Shown here piece after piece: positions 1 to 7,097 of a DNA stretch of 64,000 nt. Origin of the DNA: Aphanocapsa sp. GSE-SYN-MK-11-07L (GTDB taxonomy: Bacteria; Cyanobacteriota; Cyanobacteriia; Thermosynechococcales; Thermosynechococcaceae); the NCBI GenBank assembly GCA_019359715.1, contig JAHHGS010000022.1, positions 62,001 to 126,000 of the forward strand. Reading direction: 5' to 3'. Position 1 is the first letter of the stretch. The number at the start of each line of letters is the position of its first letter. The notes under the pieces were generated by a model. The model saw only the letters and a program-made list of their open reading frames with translations. It was not told the DNA's origin and ran no database searches. Made by a program: the position numbers and the translations under genes.

Positions 1-96
1 GTATTCAGTTGGGCGGAGGTAGGTTATCCCTACCTGGAACCGGATGGGTTGTAATCGCAGCCGAGGAATGAGGGCATACTGAGTCCTGTAATTCAA

Positions 97-1521
97 ATGA
101 GCGAGATCATGACCCTCAAGACAGTTGGAGACGCACCGGGCGAACTGTTTGGCGATCGCTATCGAATTGAGCGGCTGTTAGGAAAGCGGTCGGGCCGCCG
201 CACCTATCTAGCCAGAGATTTAAAAACCTACAAGCAAGTGGTAATCAAGCGCCTCATCTTTGGGGAGGATATTGAATGGGAGGACTTAAAGCTATTTGAA
301 CGGGAAGCCGCCGTACTGCGATCGCTCTCTCACCCCGCCATTCCTCGTTATTTAGATTACTTTGATTTAGACTTACCCAGCGGCAAGGGGTTTGCCCTCG
401 TCCAGGCCTACATTAGTGCTTCCTCATTAGAAGCTCATTTACAGACCCGCAGTTTCAATGAATCAGACCTGATCGCTCTCGCCAAATCAGTTCTAGAGAT
501 CTTGATCTATCTGCATGATCATGATCCCCCCATCGTCCATCGAGACATCAAACCCAGCAACATTCTCTTGAGCGATCTACCCGTTGCCAGAATTGGCGAG
601 GTCTACTTGGTCGATTTTGGCTCAGTTGCCTTACCAAAAGCCTCTCACACGATCACCGTTGTGGGAACCTATGGCTACATGCCGCCGGAGCAGTTTGGCG
701 GACGCACCATGCCTGCTTCTGACTTGTATAGCTTGGGCGCAACGCTGATTTATTGGGTAACAGGGCAACACCCCGCCGATCTGACTCAGGTCGATCAGCA
801 GCTTCAGTTTACGCCTTTGACTCCCCTCAGTCCAGGGCTGACTCGCTGGCTCCAGCGGATGGTGCAGCCGAGTTTAAGCCGCCGCTTCACCTCCGCCCGT
901 GAAGCGTTAGCGGCACTTGATTTACCTGCGCTGTCAGCAGCGATTGTTCAACGCCCAGCCAACAGCAAAATTTTGCTCAAAAAAGCGGCCCAAACCCTAG
1001 AAATTCGGTTCCCGCCGGGACGGACTAACCCCTTAGCAGTGGCTGGATTAGCATTTATGGGGCTGTTTGCGATCGCTTGGAACTCTTTCATCATGCTGTG
1101 GACAGGCATGGCCCTGATGGCTCCGTTGCCGATTAATCTTGTGTTTGCCCTCTTCTCGCTGCCGTTTTGGGCGGTTGGGATCGGGATGGCAGGGACAGTC
1201 ATCTTTGGCTTATTTGGGAAGATGCGCTTGCACTTAACGGAGCAACAGATTTCTCAGCAGTACGAACTGTTTGGCTGCAAGCGCTATATTCCCCGCCCCA
1301 GTCCCCGCCAAGACATTACCCGGATCGAGCTGGTTGAGCGCCACTATAAAAAAGACAGTGATGGTGATCGAGTCGAAGTCCAACCGCAACTGATTATTTG
1401 GGCCGGGGGGCAGACCTACCGCTTCAGCCCCAAGGTTAATGCTTGGCTAAGCGAGGCTGAAATTGAGTGGTTAGCGACTGAACTCAGTGATTGGCTAGGA
1501 CTACCGATTGATCGAACGTAG
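97..1521 (+). CDS. Membrane-anchored serine/threonine protein kinase
   Basis: Eukaryotic-type (Hanks) protein kinase that phosphorylates Ser/Thr on target proteins; target unknown. The kinase domain fills about residues 20-275. A glycine-loop-like segment starts near residue 28, the ATP-binding Lys is K51 (VVIKRL), the catalytic loop is VHRDIKPSN (His about 148, Asp about 150), the Mg-binding DFG is near 173, and GTYGYMPPEQ is a typical activation-segment/APE-like motif. The glycine loop is poor in glycine (LLGKRSGRR). About residues 310-370 hold two hydrophobic stretches, followed by a roughly 90-residue C-terminal domain likely to be cytoplasmic. ATG at 97 was chosen; a second ATG 15 bases later is possible. 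It is monocistronic as far as the window shows. Family assignment is secure; the signal sensed is not visible. Confidence 0.93.
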   Translation: MSEIMTLKTVGDAPGELFGDRYRIERLLGKRSGRRTYLARDLKTYKQVVIKRLIFGEDIEWEDLKLFEREAAVLRSLSHPAIPRYLDYFDLDLPSGKGFALVQAYISASSLEAHLQTRSFNESDLIALAKSVLEILIYLHDHDPPIVHRDIKPSNILLSDLPVARIGEVYLVDFGSVALPKASHTITVVGTYGYMPPEQFGGRTMPASDLYSLGATLIYWVTGQHPADLTQVDQQLQFTPLTPLSPGLTRWLQRMVQPSLSRRFTSAREALAALDLPALSAAIVQRPANSKILLKKAAQTLEIRFPPGRTNPLAVAGLAFMGLFAIAWNSFIMLWTGMALMAPLPINLVFALFSLPFWAVGIGMAGTVIFGLFGKMRLHLTEQQISQQYELFGCKRYIPRPSPRQDITRIELVERHYKKDSDGDRVEVQPQLIIWAGGQTYRFSPKVNAWLSEAEIEWLATELSDWLGLPIDRT

Positions 1522-1600
1522 CAATTACTACTAAACCTTTGCTTCAAAACCATATAGTGATATGCTTTACCGCGACCAGTGACTATGAGTCTTCAAACAA

Positions 1601-2347
1601 ATGCCTTTACCAAAACGATTTTTAGCCGAGTTCATCGGCACTTTCTGGCTAGTCTTAGGCGGCTGCGGTAGCGCGGTCTTAGCGGCTGCTTTTCCCTATA
1701 CCGCCAAAGTCGGTGAATCCGCAAATTACTTTGGGATTGCTTTTGCTGGCGTTTCCCTAGCCTTTGGTTTGACCGTTCTAACCATGGCCTACGCGATCGG
1801 CCATATTTCTGGCTGTCACCTTAACCCTGCCGTTTCGTTTGGGTTGTGGGCTGGCAAGCGCTTTCCGAGTTCTGATTTACTACCCTACATCGTTGCCCAA
1901 GTTTTAGGCGCGATCGTTGCCGGTGGTCTAGTCTATCTGATTGCAACCGGCCGTGAAGGTGGTTTTGTCCTCTCTGGGCCAGGGGCGCTAGCCACAAACG
2001 GTTTCGGTGCCCTTTCTCCGGGCGGTTATTCTCTAATCGCCTGTTTGATCACAGAGGTTGTTTTGACCTTTATGTTCTTAATGATTATTCTGGGTTCCAC
2101 TGACCGCCGCGCTCCACAAGGGTTTGCTCCGATCGCGATTGGCTTAGGGTTGACCTTGATTCACCTGATTAGCATTCCGGTCACAAACACTTCTGTCAAC
2201 CCTGCTCGCAGCACTGGCGTCGCCATTTTTGCTGGCACCGAATACTTCTCACAAGTCTGGCTATTCTGGGTTGCCCCAATTGTTGGCGCCATCATCGCTG
2301 GGTTTCTCTACTCGGCTGTTTTTGATGAATCTCTTCCAGGTGAGTAA
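1601..2347 (+). CDS. aqpZ: Aquaporin Z-type water channel
   Basis: MIP-family channel in the cytoplasmic membrane conducting water. Both signature loops are present: HLNPAVS (Asn about residue 75) and SVNPARS (Asn about residue 200), in two homologous halves of three membrane helices each. The 248-residue length is normal for AqpZ, and the start [18 protein letters not shown] is typical of the family. A strong hairpin with a T tract lies about 50 bases after the stop, so the gene is probably transcribed alone. A role in osmotic adjustment or water exchange follows from the family, not from the sequence. Confidence 0.95.
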   Translation: MPLPKRFLAEFIGTFWLVLGGCGSAVLAAAFPYTAKVGESANYFGIAFAGVSLAFGLTVLTMAYAIGHISGCHLNPAVSFGLWAGKRFPSSDLLPYIVAQVLGAIVAGGLVYLIATGREGGFVLSGPGALATNGFGALSPGGYSLIACLITEVVLTFMFLMIILGSTDRRAPQGFAPIAIGLGLTLIHLISIPVTNTSVNPARSTGVAIFAGTEYFSQVWLFWVAPIVGAIIAGFLYSAVFDESLPGE

Positions 2348-2394
2348 ACATGATGGCTCTGTAGCTACTATCAGCTAGCTCAAACCTGAAACCG

Positions 2395-2429
2395 AAACGG
2401 GTCTTTACAGTGTAAAGACCCGTTTTTTT
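2395..2429 (+). terminator. Rho-independent terminator of aqpZ
   Basis: Near-perfect inverted repeat with arms AAACGGGTCTTTA and TAAAGACCCGTTT around a CAGTG loop, immediately followed by a run of T. It sits about 50 bases after the aquaporin stop codon on the same strand. Confidence 0.9.
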
Positions 2430-2489
2430 GCTTGTCACCGCCCATGACGAGAGATAGAGCTGCCGCCACTGTCGTTTGAGCATTCCTAG

Positions 2490-2519
2490 CCCCCCGGCCC
2501 CAATTCTGGGGCCGGGGGG
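2490..2519. repeat. Very GC-rich perfect hairpin (possible dispersed repeat)
   Basis: Thirteen-base-pair perfect stem (arm CCCCCCGGCCCCA) with loop ATTC in an otherwise AT-rich intergenic region. No T tract follows, so it is not a classical terminator. The core CCCCAATTCTGGGG resembles short dispersed hairpin repeats common between cyanobacterial genes, and a related element lies at 54530-54562. Confidence 0.6.
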
Positions 2520-2661
2520 CGGTTCGGCAGATGTCCTAACTAACCTGGCTATGGCTATAGAGCAATTCTCGCCTGCTTGGATAACGAGATTTTTGTTGCA
2601 TACATTTTTAAAGAAAATTTGCAAAAAATGTTGCATTTTTGTAACAATATGCCTATGATTG

Positions 2662-2679
2662 TTTACATAAGTTCACAAA
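2662..2679 (+). promoter_or_regulatory. Candidate HLR1 (RpaB-binding) element
   Basis: TTTACATA-AG-TTCACAAA matches the cyanobacterial high-light regulatory 1 pattern, (G/T)TTACA(T/A)(T/A) repeated after two bases, with one mismatch in the second half. It lies 27 bases before the start codon of the small gene at 2706. Binding by RpaB is inference. Confidence 0.45.
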
Positions 2680-2705
2680 GTTCTTCTGTAACTGGGGATT
2701 GACCA

Positions 2706-2903
2706 ATGTTTGCACCGATTGTAGTTTTATTGCGGAGCTGGATAGGAAGTCTTGAATTTACTCGCTTACGCGGTAAGGCGATCGCCCTCCACTCTCAAGC
2801 CATTACCAACTTTTGCAACCGAGTCGGGATTGAGCGGACGGCCCGGCAAAACATGATTCGCCTTGCTCGCGACAACGGCAAAAAATTAGGACTGCTTGCG
2901 TAA
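2706..2903 (+). CDS. Small conserved cyanobacterial protein
   Basis: 65-residue basic protein, MFAPIVVLLRSWIG..., with the conserved-looking core RGKAIALHSQAITNFCN and a C-terminal RLARDNGKKLG segment. It resembles a family of short cyanobacterial proteins that annotation pipelines sometimes label 'electron transporter', a label I cannot support from the sequence; there is a single Cys and no cofactor motif. A GGGGA Shine-Dalgarno-like sequence precedes ATG 2706. It is followed after 77 bases by the candidate photosystem II small protein, and both lie behind an HLR1-like element, suggesting a light-stress or photosynthesis connection. Confidence 0.7.
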   Translation: MFAPIVVLLRSWIGSLEFTRLRGKAIALHSQAITNFCNRVGIERTARQNMIRLARDNGKKLGLLA

Positions 2904-2980
2904 ACTTGTTCGCTGAAACATTGGCAATTCACACATACACAGACAAAATTCAAACACTCTAAACGATTGAGGTCAAAGCA

Positions 2981-3214
2981 ATGCTGCTTCTAACTGCTGT
3001 AATTATTGTTGGCTGGGCTGCTGCTGCCGTTCTGGGCACTCAGGCTTATTTTTTGGGCGAACAATCTAAGCCCATTCATGAGCGGAACTGGCGCTCTGCT
3101 TCTTTCGAAGCGATCGCTGCCTCAGTGACTGGCAAGGCGATCGACCACACTCAGCGTACTCCTGGTTTCGACGTTGCAGATGCTTACTCCAGCACCCTAT
3201 TGCCTGATGCCTAA
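2981..3214 (+). CDS. Small single-TM protein, candidate photosystem II protein Psb35
   Basis: 77-residue protein with one N-terminal membrane helix (residues about 2-27, MLLLTAVIIVGWAAAAVLG) followed by the motif EQSKPIHERNW and a soluble tail. The helix plus 'KPIHERNW' resembles the small thylakoid protein Ssl2148/Psb35 of Synechocystis, associated with CP47 assembly and high-light-inducible proteins; this is family recall, not an alignment. GAGG precedes the ATG at a good distance. It is downstream of, and probably co-transcribed with, the 65-residue gene behind the HLR1-like site, which fits a photosystem role. Confidence 0.6.
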   Translation: MLLLTAVIIVGWAAAAVLGTQAYFLGEQSKPIHERNWRSASFEAIAASVTGKAIDHTQRTPGFDVADAYSSTLLPDA

Positions 3215-3253
3215 GCAGGTAAATTAATTAACAAAGTCCATGATCCCTAGCTT

Positions 3254-3679
3254 CTAACTCTCTTGATTTGGATTCCACCGCTGCACCCAGTTTCTCAACT
3301 CTAGTGAGAGAGACGTTCGGGTGCGGCGGTCGTTTTTGAGGTAAATATGCTCAGTGACGGCTCGGCTTACTAGTTGCTCCGAATCAGTCATCTTGTAAAT
3401 CTGGTAATCAACTCTAAAGGCTGAGCTATCTCGATGTTGCGCTGTTAAATGAATAGCCAACCGATCGCCACAGTAGAGCGGACGCAAAAAATCTACCCTC
3501 GCATGGGCGATCGGGACAGCAGCTTTTGTACCCCTAAAAAAATCTTGTAAGTCAATGTCAGTCTCTGCTAGAGATGCCTCGTACGCTTCATGGCAAAAGT
3601 TCAAAACGTTAGCAAAATAAACGACACCCGCTGCATCTGTATCCTGAAATTTAACCGTACGGAGATAAACAAATGGCAT
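3254..3679 (-). CDS. Hotdog-fold acyl-CoA thioesterase (DHNA-CoA hydrolase type)
   Basis: 4-hydroxybenzoyl-CoA-thioesterase-like hotdog protein of about 141 residues. The segment VKFQDTDAAGVVYFANVL carries the catalytic Asp of the 4HBT family and closely fits cyanobacterial 1,4-dihydroxy-2-naphthoyl-CoA hydrolases (Slr0204 type), which release DHNA in phylloquinone (vitamin K1) synthesis. The open frame extends 28 codons upstream to 3763, but that extension does not look like the family, so ATG 3679 (MPFVYLRTVKF) was chosen. No phylloquinone genes flank it. The general thioesterase call is secure; the exact substrate is inferred. Confidence 0.85.
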   Translation of the reverse strand: MPFVYLRTVKFQDTDAAGVVYFANVLNFCHEAYEASLAETDIDLQDFFRGTKAAVPIAHARVDFLRPLYCGDRLAIHLTAQHRDSSAFRVDYQIYKMTDSEQLVSRAVTEHIYLKNDRRTRTSLSLELRNWVQRWNPNQES

Positions 3680-4212
3680 TTTGGGTATGCTGTGCCTAAG
3701 CAGGGTTGACCTAAACCACAGGTTAAACCAATCGAGGTCACGTTCTAGAAGGATACAGGTCACTGCTAGTTTAAGCTAACCAAGCCAGACTATAAAAGTC
3801 ACAAATTTCTGAAACAGATTAAATGCTTCCTTCGTCTGTCCTATTAATCTCGCTAGAGAGATCAGATTGTCATCACCTTGATCGATCTCCTATTTTTACT
3901 GAAATAGGTAAAAAAAGAACTGAGTGGTTGAGAATCCGGTGTGACAAAGATCACCCCAAATATAAAAAGATTTTAAAAAAGATGGATTTCCGTATTGCCT
4001 ACCTAGAAAGGATGAGTCATAATTGAGCCAAGCAGGATATATGTGTATAGTATCCACAAAAATATTACTGAGTGTTAATTTGCATTTGATATTCGGTTTG
4101 CCTCGTTATGTTTACAGTATTTAAGCTTTCTATGGATCTTGAGCGGTCGTTGCTCTTCCTCCAAGTGACTGCTTAAAGCCTCACAAGGTCAAGAGTATTA
4201 GGAGTTTTCAGA

Positions 4213-4437
4213 ATGTCCCTGTTCTTCCCGAAAAGATATGCTCGCGAAAAGCTTTTTCAGAGTATTCCGCCAATGTGTGTGACTGAAAATCCACAGACTG
4301 CTTTTAGGACTCTTGGAGGTTCTAAGCTTTCAACTTTATTTTCATTAGGTTTCACCTTGCTTGAGAGTCAATGTCTTGTTGCCTGGGCAGATGACCATTT
4401 CCTGCCTATTAAAGCAAAGATTCTGACGCAACTGTAA
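4213..4437 (+). CDS. Small hypothetical protein
   Basis: 74-residue frame with an AGGAG ribosome-binding site 8 bases before ATG 4213, the main argument that it is translated. The product starts MSLFFPKRYAREKLFQS and has a moderately hydrophobic middle (LSTLFSLGFTLLESQCLVAW). I recognise no family. It stands alone between low-information spacers. Confidence 0.35.
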   Translation: MSLFFPKRYAREKLFQSIPPMCVTENPQTAFRTLGGSKLSTLFSLGFTLLESQCLVAWADDHFLPIKAKILTQL

Positions 4438-4733
4438 GATCGATCACTTCTCAGTCGTTTTGCTGTTAGGTAACAGCGGACGCAGCACTCCCAACAGCTT
4501 AGACCAGTTAACCATCTGAATCAGAGATTGACATAGAGCTGCACACAGCGTCAGCTCTAGGTACGCTTGGGTAGCCTAAATGAGAATTTCTTCAGATAGT
4601 CTGAGCTTCAACTAGTAAATATTTATTAGTCGATTAGGAGTGAACTTTAGATGGTCTTCAGGATCTCAGTTTCTCCATAGCAACCTTCCTGAAGAGTAAC
4701 AGACCTATTCTTCAGTTAAATTTGGAGGCCAAA
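4438..4733. other. Intergenic spacer
   Basis: No gene, RNA or strong hairpin recognised. It presumably holds the promoter of the 4734 gene and perhaps of the polysaccharide locus. Confidence 0.5.
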
Positions 4734-5159
4734 GTGCAGAAAAGGTGTAATCGTAATCGAAAGCGTTCGAAAAGAAGAGCAGTGCATTGCCCCATTCATG
4801 GCTGCTACCTAGACAGTGTTAGTCAGAAATACTCCCTTTTTGCCAATGATCCCAGGCAATTACAGCAAAGGGGAATGAATCGGCTATCAGCTTCTTTATT
4901 AATCAATGCCAAAACGGCAGTTCCACTGCAAGGTGAGTGGATAGAGGCCTTCTGGTGTGCCCAGTGCCAAAGAAAGGAGTGGTATCAGGTGCGAAAAATA
5001 GATGGACTGACCTATCGTCTGCGCTCCTGTCCCCAGGAACTTTGGCAGCAAGCAACAGGAGTGATTCAATCTGACGGCAATCCTTCTGTTGGAGAGTTTA
5101 CAAAGCGCAGTGCTAGACAAACTCGTTATCAAGGAGTCAAAGCATTCAGTGGCATTTAG
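4734..5159 (+). CDS. Conserved cyanobacterial hypothetical protein with CPxHGC and CxxC motifs
   Basis: 141-residue protein with a highly basic N-terminus (QKRCNRNRKRSKRRAV), then HCPIHGCYLDSVSQKY and, about 70 residues later, FWCAQCQRKEWY, two Cys/His pairs suggestive of a zinc-ribbon-like site. The C-terminal part (ELWQQATGVIQSDGNPSVGEF) fits a conserved family known only as hypothetical in cyanobacteria. GTG 4734 was chosen because GGAGG lies just upstream; a TTG at 4722 overlaps that site. It immediately precedes the polysaccharide locus, so a regulatory role there is possible but unproven. Confidence 0.75.
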   Translation: MQKRCNRNRKRSKRRAVHCPIHGCYLDSVSQKYSLFANDPRQLQQRGMNRLSASLLINAKTAVPLQGEWIEAFWCAQCQRKEWYQVRKIDGLTYRLRSCPQELWQQATGVIQSDGNPSVGEFTKRSARQTRYQGVKAFSGI

Positions 5160-5264
5160 AGCTGATTATTTTTCAAGCCTCTTCTCAACCTTAGTGCTGC
5201 TGTTTGCACACACTCATTCCACTTGTTCGGTTATTTCCCTGGTTCCCAAATTCTTACTACAGCC

Positions 5265-7037
5265 ATGAATAAGAAATTAGCTCAAAGGCAAGTTTATCCA
5301 GATTTAGACTCTTCCTTAGGTGCTTCTTCACTAAATCATAAAGTTACGCAACTTCACCCTAAATTTAGTTCGCCAGCTCTGCCCTTTGAAAGTACTAGCA
5401 CTGGCAGGCTGTGCATTATCACACAATATTACCCACCAGATTATGCACCGACAGGGCAATTAATTAACGATTTAGCGAATCATTTGGGAGCTCAAGGTCA
5501 AAAGACTTATGTTTTTACAGGGCAGCCGGCTTATGCGGTTGATTGCGTTGCCCAAAAGCATGAGTATCTAAATAAAGTCACGATTCGGCGATCGCAGGCA
5601 ACTCGCTTTTTCTCCAGCCGCATTCGCCACAAACTGGTGAATGGCATGCTGTTTGTCCTGCGGGCAGGGCTTTTCATGCTCAAACAAGTTAAACATCAAG
5701 ACACCTTGCTGCTAACATCAGCTCCGCCTTTCTTGCCGATCTTGGGTTGGTTCGGAAATCTTTTGTTTGGGATTCCCTATGTCTGCCTGATTTATGATTT
5801 GTACCCAGAAGTCGTGGTCAACCTAGACGTGGCGTCTCAAACCAACCTATTGGTCAAATTTTGGGAATTCTGCAATCGCCTTACCTTTAGTCGAGCCAAG
5901 GGCATTATTGTCATGAATGGTTCTATGAAGGAGCGCATTGTCAAAAAATACCCTCAGCTACAGCAAAAAATCTCAGTTATTCATAACTGGACTGATCCAG
6001 ATAAAATTGTCCCACTTGAAAAGTCAGAAAATTGGTTTGCGCAACAGCATGGTTTGGCTGATAAGTTTACAGTGCTGTATTCAGGCAACAGTGGTCGTTG
6101 CCACGACATGGAAACAATCTTGGAGGCAGCGCTCAAATTGCGGGATGAGCCAATTCAATTTGTCTTCATTGGAGACGGAGCCAGCTATCAGACTTGTGTG
6201 AATTTTGCGAGGGAACAAGGCTTAAACAACTGTCTCTTTTTGCCTTACCAAGATCGGAGTGTTCTTCCCTACTCACTCACAGCTTGCGATGTCTCATTAG
6301 TGAGTATGAAGCAAGGCATGGAGGGAGTGGTTGCTCCCAGTAAACTTTATAGTATGTTGGCTGCTGGCCGGCCAGTGGCTGCCATTTGTGAATCTCATTC
6401 ATACCTTAATCATCTGATTAAAGACGCAAAGTGTGGTGCCACTTTTGTGAATGGCGACAGCGAAAATCTATCCCAATTTCTCCGCGCTCTGGCATCTCAA
6501 CCAAAGGTTGCCCAGCGAATGGGGCGTGCAGGCCGCGAGTATTTGGTTTCCAACTTCACGCTAGAAATTTGTGCCAAGCAGTATGCGCGGGTGCTAGGTT
6601 TGCATGAAAAGGCTAAACATGGCTTAGTTAGCCAAGCGCAGTCTTCGGCTGTCAGATTTAACCATCGCCAGAGAATTTACCGCCGACAAATTGGTCAGTT
6701 ACTCAAAGAAGCGGGATTGCTGACAGAAGTGCAGGTGAATGACATCTTAACGATGCAAAGCGGCAAGCAGCATAGTGGTCTCAAATTTGGAGAGATTGCC
6801 GTCCTCAAAGGCTGGGTCAGACCAGAAGTCGTTAACTCGATTTTGACACTGAATAAACCGATTGGTCAGCTCCTGCGGGAAGCTGGCCTACTGACAGAAG
6901 GTCAAATTAACGACATTCTAAAGACTCAAGACATTCAGCATGGTGGGCTAAGATTTGGAGAGGTTGCTGTCCTCAAAGGCTGGGTTCATCCAGACACCAT
7001 TAATTTTGTGCTCAGAAAATATGAGCCAGCTCTATGA
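5265..7037 (+). CDS. GT4 glycosyltransferase fused to duplicated MshEN-like domain
   Basis: Cytoplasmic retaining glycosyltransferase of the GT-B/GT4 type (WbuB-like), about residues 40-445, starting with LCIITQYYPPDYAPTGQL and ending with a nucleotide-sugar-binding region around GVVAPSKLYSMLAAGRPVA. Residues about 475-586 form two tandem copies of a repeat, each with two 24-residue half-motifs (IGQLLKEAGLLTE... and KFGEIAVLKGWV...). They fit the MshEN c-di-GMP-binding pattern RLGxxLxxxG(I/L)(I/V)xxxxLxxxLxxQ, though the leading Arg is kept only in the last half-motif. ATG 5265 (MNKKLAQ) was preferred over TTG 5223. It is the first gene of the polysaccharide locus, 60 bases before the Wzc-like gene. 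Confidence 0.88.
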   Translation: MNKKLAQRQVYPDLDSSLGASSLNHKVTQLHPKFSSPALPFESTSTGRLCIITQYYPPDYAPTGQLINDLANHLGAQGQKTYVFTGQPAYAVDCVAQKHEYLNKVTIRRSQATRFFSSRIRHKLVNGMLFVLRAGLFMLKQVKHQDTLLLTSAPPFLPILGWFGNLLFGIPYVCLIYDLYPEVVVNLDVASQTNLLVKFWEFCNRLTFSRAKGIIVMNGSMKERIVKKYPQLQQKISVIHNWTDPDKIVPLEKSENWFAQQHGLADKFTVLYSGNSGRCHDMETILEAALKLRDEPIQFVFIGDGASYQTCVNFAREQGLNNCLFLPYQDRSVLPYSLTACDVSLVSMKQGMEGVVAPSKLYSMLAAGRPVAAICESHSYLNHLIKDAKCGATFVNGDSENLSQFLRALASQPKVAQRMGRAGREYLVSNFTLEICAKQYARVLGLHEKAKHGLVSQAQSSAVRFNHRQRIYRRQIGQLLKEAGLLTEVQVNDILTMQSGKQHSGLKFGEIAVLKGWVRPEVVNSILTLNKPIGQLLREAGLLTEGQINDILKTQDIQHGGLRFGEVAVLKGWVHPDTINFVLRKYEPAL

Positions 7038-7097
7038 GTAGCGATTCAATTCAGCTACATTGGAGGGAATTCAAACCTGACTTTCTAAGGCGAGAGT

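Noticed and set aside
2476-2658. 60-codon open frame across the GC-rich hairpin
   Set aside because: Its first part is the hairpin read as Pro/Gly codons; no gene-like features.
3823-4026. 67-codon open frame (Lys-rich product)
   Set aside because: No ribosome-binding site before its ATG, no family signal, and it lies in a low-information AT-rich spacer.
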